Source of the DNA: Gymnorhina tibicen
Taxonomy: Eukaryota > Chordata > Aves > Passeriformes > Artamidae
DNA: 64,000 nucleotides
Assembly (NCBI GenBank): GCA_013399875.1
Contig: VXAZ01003260.1
Span: 62,001-126,000 of the forward strand
Direction of reading: 5' to 3'
The position numbers and the translations under genes were made by a program. Shown here piece after piece: positions 1 to 12,600 of the stretch (position 1 is its first letter; the number at the start of each line of letters is the position of its first letter). The notes under the pieces were generated by a model. The model saw only the letters and a program-made list of their open reading frames with translations. It made no database searches and was not told the origin of the DNA.

Positions 1-497
1 ACTCAGCTAAATTCCCTTTTTTCATTGAAGTGTGACAGTGAGAAATGAGAAGAATACGCTGCTTGCATGCATGATGTAACAGCAACCTTGGGAGCTGCTC
101 TCAGTCACAGTCCCACATATTTTTTCTGCAAACACAGGAGCTGTTTAAGGCATCTGCAGTAGATGAACTGGGTAGTTTTTCCCATTCTCCTTTTCTAGCT
201 GTGAGTTTTTAACCCAGTGGAACCAGGACCAGATTTGACTCTGAGAAGTCTGGGAATCAAAAGTCTGGGAACCACAGCTCCACGAGCCAATAGATTTGGG
301 TGGCTCAGCTCTTCCCCACAGCGCTCCTTTTGCCTACGGAGTGGAACTATTTGCATTTTAGTGAATCCAGCAGAATCAGTCCCTGAGAAATTTGGTGCTG
401 CCTTTGCTTTCTGGAGGCATTCTAAAAGATTGAGTATCCTCTGGGTTTATGGTCCACGATAGCAGCTGCTGCTGCCCAGAGACCATTTTGCACTTAC

Positions 498-630
498 TTG
501 TTGTTGCAATCAACCGTTTCCCCATCTCTCCCCATGAGGAGATAGCGTTTGCCAGCCACAATATTTAACTTGCACATGGAGCGTGTTAGGAACTGTCGGT
601 GGTCACCCACTTGGATACTTTCATCAGCAG
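498..630 (-). CDS. C4: C4 exon 40: C345C domain, last visible exon
   Basis: Residues 1593-1636 plus 2 bases. It contains [20 protein letters not shown] (human [20 protein letters not shown]). The donor GTAAGTG at 491-497 leads into an intron whose next exon, expected to carry the C-terminal Cys residues, was not found in bases 1-490. Confidence 0.94.
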
Positions 631-3600
631 CTGTGGGGCAAGAAGACAAAACCCCATGAATTTTTCTAAGAAAGAGAAGAACTGTAGCCCCCAGGACACA
701 ACCCCCTGTGATCATTTGCCCCACTGCTAAGCCAAGGTAATATTTCACTTGGGAATTGGGGACATGGGAATAAATGGCCGTGCTGTGGTTGGATACATTT
801 CCCTTACCACCTGACAAAGAGTAAGCCACTTTTGCCTTCGCTGGCTGTCTTGGCCTTTGCAGTAGTTATTGAAGGAGCTGTTTTCCTATAGACTTTAGGA
901 CCTTTCAGATCTTATGGGGTTTGCTTAAATCTCAGATACTGAAGGAAAAGCCAAGGAAAATAGAAAACATGCTATCTTCTATTTCAGAATGCTCAGGTTC
1001 AGGGTGGTCTTAAAAGCTAGCAAACTAAATTCAAACATTTTGAGGCTCAGCAATGCAGCAGACAGTATTAAACTCTCACTCTCCTTTGTACATCTGACCT
1101 GAAGCTCGCTGATGCAGCCTTTATGCTAGTCCCTCAGAATCTGATACACAGGACATGGTTCTAGTGATCTCCACGTTAAAGTAACTTAGAAGACTCTGGT
1201 CTGGATTCTGGCCCAGAAGATTATTCATTCAGAATAATCTGCCCACTACGCAAGTGTCAGAGACTGAAAATAGTTTATGCCTCAAACGCTGATAAAAAGT
1301 TTTAAGGAAGCTACAACCACAAAAACCTCCCTGAAGAACTTTGGACTGTAAGTTGAACTGCTGATTAGATATGAGGAAACGCCTTGTTCAGTCACCTCAG
1401 GCTGAGGCAAAGGCATGCATTCACAATAAGCCAAAGCCTCCAGCTGCCATCCCAGCTGAATTTGGGGTGGGGGGAAGAGCACAGCTCACAGAAGCCAGGT
1501 TCACACAGACTCCCTCCAACCGAGGGGGGGAGGAGGAGGTTTTGGGTGCATGGTGTAACCTCTGGTGAGAGGCAATAAACACCCATCCTCCGATTACACA
1601 AACTGGCCCAGCTGTGGAACCCCCAACCCCACAGGACATCCACGTGAGAGGCTTGCCCCCACAGGACTGCAGTGATGCAGCAGACCCAGAGACTGCTGTG
1701 AGAGACTGCCCCCTCCCCCAGGGGGACATGCCTGCCCAGCCTCAGCGTATATACCCATCGGATTCTATGCTTTTCAGGGCGACCTTCACCACCAAGAAGA
1801 CCAGCTGGAGAGGATCAACAGAACATCATTGGGATCCATGGAGTGGTGATATTTTCCTTATTCTGTCCCTGTCACTTTCTTTCTGTCCCCCCCACCTATT
1901 TTCTACTTCTCTCTCTCTCTCTCTTTCCCTCATACCTACCATCAATAAAACCCGTATTATTGTCACTGGCATATGGTCTCGTTTGCACCTTAATTTGGGC
2001 AGAGGAATTTCTAAAGAACCTTAATAATAGTAATAATTGGATCATAACAGCAAGTGGGCATCCAAGGCAGATGAGATGGCTGCTCAAGTACTGCAACGAC
2101 ATGAGAGCTGAAAAGATGCTTTTTCATTGGACCAATCTCAGGTCATGAGGACACTATGTTGTTTAACTAGAACAGTTATCAAAGTCCACTTGAAGTAAAA
2201 AGCAAATAACAGCAATATTCCAATTTCTTACTCTAATTTGAAATTTCCTGCTCAACTTCAATATTAAACCAGTTTAAATTACACCACAGTCTTTTTATCA
2301 GTTAACAAAAAGTTGTGCAGCTTCTGCTGTAATATAGAGTATTATATTACAAGTATGGAAAGTCTAGTAATCAAAACCCTAAAAGCAGAATAAAAACCAG
2401 TAGTAGAATATTCTAACACTAATTAGATTTCAGAGAATTTGACATAGACTGCTGATCTGTGAAACCTAGTCATAAGAACCTTATCTACCACCTAGTTAAA
2501 ACCTACATTAGTTTTATATGTTGTACTTATACACTTGCATTTTTAGAGAACATTATAAGTCCTGTAGGATTTCTCATATAACCCAAGACTTTTTTGCTGT
2601 TCCTACGCTACACTGTGTCCTGAATTTTCATTTTGTTCATGGAATGCGAGATGGATCACAACTACTTGAGAAAACTATGATGTTATGTCTCATTGGGCTT
2701 AAATTACCAGGGCTTCACAAATGGCCTAATACAGTTCAGACAGTGGGATCATAAACATTTGAGTCATTACCTTAAGTGGCTATTATGTGATTTTCAATCT
2801 TAAATTTCCAATTAAAAAAATAAAAGGTTGAAATTTAATGTTTCAAAGCATCCAAGCAGAATTTAAGGAAAACAATGATTTCAAGTTTTAGAATCTATAA
2901 TGGAAAATAATTTTTTTAAATGGGGGAACAAAAAGAAGAGGAAAAAAAAGATTCTATGCTACTTTGTATGGGCTATACTCTTCCCCGAAAGGACTGCTGA
3001 AGGACTCATAGGACAGCATAAATATTAGCTATCCAAAACGTATACACTAATTCCATCCATAATCAAAGTAATCTGAGAAGCACACACCTGCAAAATTCTC
3101 TTTTGCTGACTCCCAAACACAAATAGGTGTTTCCATATGTCTTCTGAACCAACCCTTTACTTCAAAGACTATTAAGGAAATAGTGCCAGGGTCCAGAGAA
3201 TGAGATTTTACCCTACTAATTCTCACCTACACTTGGTGATGGCAACAGAGGCCAACCTCACTCAAAAGAGCTGCAGAGAGTACAAGAGATAGTAACTCTA
3301 GTTCAGTCACAGGTTGAGTTCGGTGCAACACCTAGCTTTTTCTTCATCCTCATATGGCTTCATGCCTCCTGCCAGCCTTTCCCATGCCTGCTGAAAGCTT
3401 ACTGATGCTCAGAAGCTGCGCCTGACAGCACAAACGAAAAAGAATTTTCAAGTATATGGGAACAGAAGACATCTTTTCCCTCCATCTTCACATTCAAAGG
3501 ATGTTTCTCTCAGCTACCAAAACCCAAAATCTTTCCAGTGCTTGCCTGCAAGTTGTGAGTACAAACGCATTTGAACCCAGAGCCTTAAAGCCTTTAAATC

Positions 3601-6600
3601 CTGTAGGTATTCTGAAGAGATTAATAAAACTTTCCATCAGGATACCATAATCTCCTATAGTCTGTAGTTTGACCACTAGGTACATTATCATCTCCCTCCA
3701 TATGGAAAGCCCTGGCTATGTCAGATGCTCTCTCTGGACTCAGGAAGCTTGGACCTTATTTTCCTACAGGAACTGAACACTGGGGACAGATCACAAGTTG
3801 CGTGCCATAAAGTACTGTGTGACATTGCCAGTCCCCTAAGCAAAGATTGATGGAATGAGTTAATTATTTTCTTCCAGAGAAGGAAGATTTCAAAACCTTT
3901 GAAGTTGCTCTTTAAAGGCAGTCTCTGGCTGCCAAACCCATGGTGACCACATGATACCACAGCAGCTGAAGTCTGAGATGTCATCTGACAGCTTCCCCAG
4001 AAATTACTCTGAAGAGTATCAGTGCTCTCTGATGCTGCTGATTAAGTTCACATGGGGGCAGCTGGGATGGCAGGCCTTCAAAAGGCTATTGTCCAAGAGC
4101 TGTGCAAATCTTTACACTGCACCTAACAACAAAGAAGCCTTTCTATTTCTTTATCACAGTTATTAAATTGAAGTTCCAGCAGTTTTCCTGTCTTCCTTGA
4201 CCTCAGGCAAGTCACCATGGACAACTCTTAGCCTGTTCCACAAGGGTTGCAATTGCTTAATAATTACTTGAGTAATAAGCACTTCAAATCTTCATCTAAT
4301 ATTAGAACAGAGCTCAGTGGATATGTCTACACTAGGAAAAATAAGGATCAATCAACAATCTATAAAATGAACTGGCTGATGCAGAAGACATAATGCACTA
4401 TGCATGTTTTTTGTAGGGTTTATCTTAAGACTAGCTCCAGTTTATAGCCATGGACTCAATGCAGCTGGAGTGTGTCCTCTGGTTTAGTTTCATCTGGAAT
4501 GATCGAAGCTTGTGTGCTCTGGGATTGCGCAACGTGAACCGAAATCTGCCTCTGGGCTGAACCGAACAGTGAGGTATCTGCACCAAACAAGCCTTGCAAT
4601 AAATAAACCTTCTTGAAAGCCTAGTGTAGAATATATTTGACCCTACTTTTCCGTGCTAGAAGAAGACGTCTGCATGGCTCTTGCTGGCTAACATTCAGTC
4701 AACCTAGTTTTTCTACAGGTGAATGAAAGGAGTCAAACATTTTGATACTTACCTGCTTTAAGGATTTTGTGGATTTTGGCCTCATAGTAATCAAAAACAT
4801 TCTTCTTTGTGCTGTTGAGGATCTCCACCTCATATGCTGCAACAGACAACAACTCTGTGATGCCAGATGGCAACGTGAAATTGCATCCAAAGACTGACTA
4901 AAAGGTGTGCTTTTACCAAGTGTCTGAACAGAAGCCAGTGTACCATCTACTCACAAACCATGTTATTATTAGTCAAGAGACTCCATATTTGTATCCCTTT
5001 CTTTGTATTTTTTCAAGGAAACTCCTCTGTGGTTAGGTTTTCACTATTTTTCCTGTCCTTCTGTTAGCATCTATCTTACCAGTGGTGCTCAATCAGTTTT
5101 CCTTCACTAGTTTATCCAACTTTCCATCCAAAGAAGAGGCCAGAAAGGCAAATTAACAAAGGGAAAAATATTCATCTAGCTCATGCAGGAGGAGCTACTG
5201 AACTATGGCATGTCATAGAAACCCTACTCCATATTTACATCCTGTAATATGAGGGATGTAGGGGATTGTGGTACTGCACCATGGGTTTTTTCTAAATCCT
5301 GTAACATAACTCCATCCTTCCTTCCCCCAGCATCCCACTGCATCTTTCCAAGGCCTTCACTTCCCACTTCACTGCCCTGTTGGTTACAACTGCATGTGCC
5401 TTCGTTTCATCTCCTCAGCCTCTTGGCCACAAGCAGAAACCCTAGTCAATTCAGGAGAGGTCTGGGCATATAAAACTACAAGTTTATACTTATTAAAATG
5501 AATGATGTTGAGATAAACAGCTGCCTTTCATGCCTTACCATAATCTGCAGTAGGCTGGTAGCAGACAAAACTAACACGTGTGGTTTGTGTTAACTCTTTA
5601 CTGAAAGTTGATTTCTGTCTTGGGCAGGGACCTGGAAGGAAGACAATAAGTGATACACCTCCGTAGGCATGGGTACGTAGACAGATATAGTTTACGCATC
5701 CACATTCACACAAGAATATAACAGAGAATAAAATGGCAGAACAACTTTCTTAGTGATGTGATTGAGGGTTTTTACATACACATGCACATGTGTGTATATA
5801 TATACTGTATATGTATATGTATATTGCATTTAGCTATCAAAAGATCCTGGATACCTTAGAAAAAAATCAATTTGATACTCAACATCTTAGAGGATGAATG
5901 TGTCCTGTCTTACACATCAGGATAATTCTAATGATCTGGGCTTAACAATTCCCATGTAAATTGTTCCTAGAAGTAACTATCTTCTTTTAGACCAGCCTGT
6001 GCAGTCATTCCTTACCTTCTGCACACTGGCAGACGTTGGCGTGGCACAGCTTTGAAAGCATGGCGCTGTGCTTGGGGGCACTGTAGAACACGCTGCACTT
6101 CCTGTCTGTGGAGAAGGAACAAAACAGCTTGTGTCGGAGAGCTCAGGTGGAGCTTGAACAGTACAAACATGCTTGCAACCCAGCTTTTCCCTGGTCCAGA
6201 GAAAGCAGAGCACTGAGGGGTCAGGTGCACATCAGCAGTTCACAAAGACCTATAGCTTAGGCAGCTAGAGTACAGCATTGCCTTTCAGCTGGGCAACATT
6301 TCGGGGTTATTTTTGTTCAGGCATTTTGTTGTTGTTGTTGGGTTTTTTAAGTTGTACTGTTCCCTCCCCACGCCCTGGGTTTTTTTGTTCCCTCCTGAAA
6401 CCATTCATCTTAAAAGCACCTTTAGCCCATAGAACAACAGTGAACACTGCACTGTTTCAGAAGAAGATAGGATCAACCCATAGTCAGTGGTTTAAATCCA
6501 GTGTAAACTGTCTTGGATCCCTCAGTTAAGACAAAGTAGAGATTTGACCTGATTTTCGAATATTGTTTACATAACTTTGGCAAATGGGCATGATTTGCAT

Positions 6601-9600
6601 TTAACCTGCTTTGAACGGGGAACAAGACTGGTTTCCCTAGCAAGCACAGTACAAAACTCAAACCTCTAAGATTGCCTGTCTTAGATGTACAAAGACACAG
6701 CCTGACCAAACAAAATGTGAGTGAAACATGCTTAAAAAGCACCATGAGAAACAGGAAGTCAGAAAATCTGATTTAAAAATCCATGAGTGTAAAAGTTCAT
6801 ATTTTCAGTCCATTTGCAATACTGGACCATTCCTGAGAAGATTTCTATTTATATAATCTGAAGTAACTGGAAGACAGTAACACAAAGCAGGTTATTTTAT
6901 CACTTGACAGAATTACATGGTTTCACACACTACATCAAAATCAACTTTCCATAGACTGGAGGGGTTTTTTGAGGGTGTCTCTTTTAAGCAGTTATGTATC
7001 ATTTTTCTGTGCGCTTACCAGGGTTGTAAAAATCGTAAAGGATGGCATTTGCTGGCTGAACCAAGCCCATGGGATTGATTTGCTTTGCCCCAAATGATAT
7101 ACAGTCTGGGTCACTTCCAGTTGGGAGCTGGAGGAAAAAGGAACAACTGTTTTAATGAGAAAACTAACTTTCTCTCCTTGGTCAATTCCTTAATGTTTGT
7201 GCCTGTGCTAGTTGTTGAACACTGTTTTCTGATGCCATAGCTGCGTTAATACTGATATCTGCTTTGGCTGTGGAGGAGAAGCAACACAAGTGCGTGTAGG
7301 GTAGAGTCATTATCCAAAATACTGGGAAATATACACGGAAACTGGGGGTCCTGATGTTTACATTTGTTTGTCACTATATGGATCTCGGTCTTGACGTGCA
7401 AGATGTCCATGCGGAATTTACAGGACCGCCAGTTAACACTTTTGTTATTGTGGATGGAAAGCATTCCTTCTGGCTAGAGAGGGAGAGGATTTCTCTTTTT
7501 TCTTGGGCCAAATCTTGAGCATGAAGTACATCTGCTGGGACACAGAAAGGTGGAAGATGAAGGTGTGTGTTTCCCTTCTCCCCTTCCTCTGTTCTTTTCA
7601 CTGAGCCGTTCAATAATAATAAATGACAAAAATTACAGAAAGGTAATGGAGAGTGAGAAATACAATGATTAGATTTTTTAAAAGTCTATAAGCTATCTGA
7701 AATGGCAGGGATTAGAAAATCATTGTGTTTTCTTACCTCACCAAAGTAGAGCAAAACCCTCCCTTCCTTGTACTCATAGTGCTGAATGTACCTGTCTGAA
7801 GCTGTCACCAACTGCAGGAAAACAAAGAAACAAACAAATCAGAACAAACCCCTGGCAGAACAGCAACACCTTTGCTACCACCCTCCATATTCTAGTTTGC
7901 TTTGTTCAGCCCTCTTTCTTCCTCCCTAAAGGAGACAGTCCCTGAGAGCATGAAACTGAGCAAACCTCCCTCAACCGAGCAGGCTCCAGAACCCAAAATT
8001 CCGTATCCACATTTTCAGAGTGCTGTGCCCCATCTCCTTGTCACTGTGCTCTGCCACCAACCACCTCTAGAAACTACTTGCCTTCTGCTCTGCAAGCACA
8101 GGATGCACTGTCCTGGCATGTCACAGGACAGCAATATGTTGTAAGGAGAGTCACATTAGTGCTCTGCTGAGCCTTGCCCTAATTTCTTTTACGAGGGACT
8201 AAGAAGTCTGAACTCTGTTCACCAAAGTTTTGCATTTTTTGTATATATTCAGAAAACAATTTTATTAGAATGAGAATAGTGAAAATCTATCTATCCAAAA
8301 TCTGTTTTTCCTTGTTCATTCTATGGATTTTTGGAAAGATTTTGAAAGAAAAATTTTCTAAATGACCTGTAAAAGATTTTGTTTCTAACCTGTTCGAGTT
8401 CCGTCGTGTCAGGCTCCAACCCACTCAGCAGAGTGAGATCAACCAGGGACATCTTTGGTGCTTTGGAACCTGTGGACCTTTATAAGGGAGATGGTCAGCA
8501 GTGAACACCTGCCCTGAACAGCCAGGTTGCTTTGAAGAGTTTGGATCTTCGGGCTTGCTAAAGGTGAAGCAAAACATTCCGCTCCATTTAACTTTCCTAA
8601 GTGGATTTTAATTTGAAAATTAGCTGCCTAATTAGTTAAGAGTCATGACATAAAATGAGTCATCTAAACCAGTCAAATGGTGATCCAAAACCCAGGTGTC
8701 TTGCCTGAGCTTTTCATATAGGCTTTCCTCAGAGCTGATAGGCAGAAAAAAATAATCCGTAAACAACCGTTCATCCCAGCTTAAAAGCACTGTCGAAGAC
8801 AAGGAAGAAAACCACACAGAAAAAGTCTCTGTTCTCTATTACCTACTAAGTGGAGATAGGAAATGAATTTATCCAAATTTTTCACGGACTAAGTCAAATT
8901 TACATCACCTTTGCTGTCCAAGGCAAAAATCCTCATTGCCACTATATTATCCACTAAATATATGTATTGGATTTCCAATCTTTCTGCTTTCACCTTCTCT
9001 AAAATCAGGTAGTTGTGTCATTGCTGGAAAGTGAAGTTGTTCTGCACTCACACAGGGTGCCTTGACTTCAGATATTTTACATACACTTAGTGGTACTTCA
9101 GAACTTTTAATTTTGGCACCCTCCCTTTCCCATAAGGGATGCACCACAGTGTAGGGAAGAAGAATGGTGATGTAATACATGCCTTCAGTTTTTCTCCCAT
9201 GTCTTAACTACAAGGAGTTTCATATTATTGTCTAAGCCTTGGCCTAGCACTCAGCAGAAGAGTGATGCAGAACAGTGGATCTGGTAGCTGATAAATGTTA
9301 TACAGCAATTAATGGGGAAGATGATGCTTTGTACCGTACACAATTCACTGAATATGTGTTTAATGAGGGAGAGTGAAACTTGGAAATTAGGATAACTTCA
9401 GTCCTCCCCTGCCATTGTTCATGCCACTATCTGGGAGAGGGGATAAAACCACTGTCTTCAGGGCTTTGCCAAAGTCAGTAGAAAACCAGAATTCTACTAT
9501 GGAGCAAAACCTGCTTCTGCCATCCTGCCCCCTTCTAGAAGAGGAACCCAGGATAGCCACAAATTTGGGCTTCTGGGACTAATGCCAGACTGTAAATGGG

Positions 9601-12600
9601 AGCAAAGACAGGTGTCACAGTGTTATGCTGCATGGGAGGGTTTCTTTATTACTACCTCTGCCTTTGCCAACTTCTTGTCACAACAGAAACCCCATCTGCC
9701 TCCTCTTCTCTCCTAGGAAATATTAGTCATACTTTCTTTTTTTAAAAGGCCAGAGTGTGACCACAAAGGAAGTAACAGCATCTCTCCAGAAAGTGATGAA
9801 ACTCTGTAAATGTGTTACTACTGCATTCCAGCTGTATTTACCTCTTTTAATAAAAGATTTCTTTCGAGTGATTGGCCTGCCAGGTGCCTTAGAGTCTCTG
9901 CAGAGTCTGATGGGGCAGAATCTGCAGTGGACATCTGAAGTCTATGTAAGCCATGTAAATAAACCTCACCCATTGTGCAGAAACCTTTTCTCCTGCCGTG
10001 GGAGAGAGGACACACACTCACAGTGTATGCAGACTCACAGAAGGTCACTAGGTTGGATGCTGAGCTCGTGGTTATGAAGAGTGTGACAAAGGAGAATAAC
10101 AAACAAACGAAGAACTGATCTTGCAGACCTACCTGACACAGACTTTGTATTGCAAGGATTCTGTTTTGCTGGGAGTGGTCACATCCCTTTTTCTTCTGCT
10201 GCGGATATCAAACCAATCCATTTTAGACAGCGTCTCAGACGTGTTGCTTCCTGAAGTAGTCAAGTCCTCATAATCATCTTCATCAGAGTATTCAGCTTCT
10301 GGAGGTGAGAGACACAGTCAGCCATGCACAAATTTGCCTGCAATTTGGGTCCTTTTGTTATAATGATAAATATCAGTGGGCAGTCATGCCATCACTGTGA
10401 GTTTTATAACAGTTCACTGTACACTGTGTCAGTGTTTCCAATTCATTCAGAGTTAGAATTTTAGGGGTAACTATAGCAAGAATAACTAACAAATATAGCT
10501 AAGAATGGAGTTTAGGCTATGCATAAATACGTTGAGGACAATCCCTCCCTCCAAAAGTTAACAATTCAAACAGAAAAAAAATGCAGACATAGACAGAGAT
10601 GGTGATGAATACACACTTCAGGAGATGGAAAACACATTATTGCTCATATGAAAGACCTATGACAGATCTGCCTCAAAGAGTTTTTAACCCACGTGGTAGG
10701 TCCCTTATTAGCCAGGGAACTGAGCTGGGCTTTCCCCTCTGTGAAGGGAGTTCACCTCCCTTTTCTCAAGTGTCTAAATGTACCTGTGTAAATGTTAAGT
10801 ACCTGCTGCACCTACAGTCACTCAGATAGTTATTATACTATTTAAAAATAAGACCAAGAATAATAAGCTAAATGAAACAATAGCTAGGCAGAGTTCAGGG
10901 GCTTCTCTTTTTCCTTGTTTCATTCATTTGTTCCCACTTTCCAAGGGTGGAAAGCTATGAAGTATCATTAGCAGCTGGCCAAACATATCACCTTTGAGAC
11001 CCAACCCCTGCCATTTTCACTCACCAGAGTACTTCAGGCTCCCTTCCACTTCCACTGTCAAAATCAAATCATTGCAGGTGTTGTTGTTCAGCTCAGGTGA
11101 CCAGTACATTTTTAATATCTAAGATGAACACACAAACAGCAAGCCACTAAAAATATCATTTAAATGACAAGGAATTTACTCATCCAGGACTTCTACACAT
11201 GATGATGGGACATGGGAGTGTGGAGAGAAATGCCAGTCCCCCAGTGGCACAGACTGGTCACAGAGGACTGTCATGGATATAAGCAGGTCCCATGCGCAAT
11301 TCACAAATGGTGTGGGACTCCTTTGAGATAACTACTCTCCATTCCCAACCACAAAGAGGTCTTTCAAACTCCAGCCACCTCTATCAGCCTTGGCATTTTA
11401 TACATTTAATGAAGTTAAAGACAGGAAAAATTGACTGTCCGTAAGGCCAGGCTTTAGGCCACGAATATTAGAATTTTGGAGGTAGGAACACAAAGGTTGA
11501 GGCCATGGCAAGTAAGTTTTCACTTCATTTTCAAAAAGGGATTAGAAGTCCAGTTGGACTCTGGATTTTGAATTTACAGCTTACACTCATTGTCCCATTT
11601 CCTTTGCCGTTTACCGATACTTCAAGTTTTCTCCCAAGTTCAAACTGCAAAGCAAGGGGAAAAAAAGATGATTAGTCTGTGCTCAGCATTTGATCTATTG
11701 TTTTCCTGACATCTTGACAGTCTTCTATGCCTTTACCCCCTCAAACCTGGGTGGGGAAAACTTTTGGCTGTGGAAGGAATTATGGGACCTCAAGTCTCAT
11801 AAGATTTTAAGTGTGCTGAGTTGCTGCATCTTACTCTGCTGTTTTAGGGCCCAGTAGATGTATTTTACCAACTTCTTTCTCTCCTTTGTATCCTGAGTTT
11901 CACATTTTCACAGTTCTCAGCACACTGAAGATCAGAATATTCCCCTTCTTCCTCATTCCCTCAAAAGACTTGGGCTCCTGGCTGCTCTTCACTTCTGGGA
12001 GAGATTCACATCACTAAAGTCCTTGAAGAGGCAGGAAAGCACCTCTCAAGTGTACCACTAAGCACCTGCTGGGTGGTTGTTTGTTTGTTTTTTTTTTTTA
12101 CTTTAAAAAGATTCTGTTTTTTTACAGATTAAATTGTTTCAAGGTGTTATAAACCAGCCACGTCATGGTTGCTTAACATGAGGAAACCTAGGCCAGATGA
12201 TCCAATTTCTCCTCTTTGAGGCAAAAATGTTTTAAAAAAATGATGGTTCTGTACCTCTAGCTGCTTCTGAAATTCTTCATGGGCATCGGTGAGGACAATG
12301 CTGTAGTAATTTTGCCTTCCAGGTGTTCCCAGTCTGACAGTCAGGCTGGTGGAATCAGTGTTCAGTGTCTGTATGCTGTATGCTGACATAGCTTCTAAGG
12401 CCACCACTGTGTCCTAGGTGAGAAAGAAAAGCAAAAAAACTAGCAGTTATGCCAGGTTATTTGAACAACATGTGAGATGACATTATCAGTCACCTCGAAT
12501 TCAGTTTTGTGCTTTTTGCTGAAGTTCTCCTGCACTTGTCTGTTCCTACTTGCACAGATTATTTATTTAATTTCCCAGTTTCTTCTTCTAACACTAAAAT

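Noticed and set aside
376..475. Minus-strand open end (LLSWTINPEDTQSF...) just left of exon 40 as the last C4 exon
   Set aside because: It would leave an intron of only about 20-30 bases, and it lacks the C-terminal cysteines of C345C and the expected WIEE-type segment.
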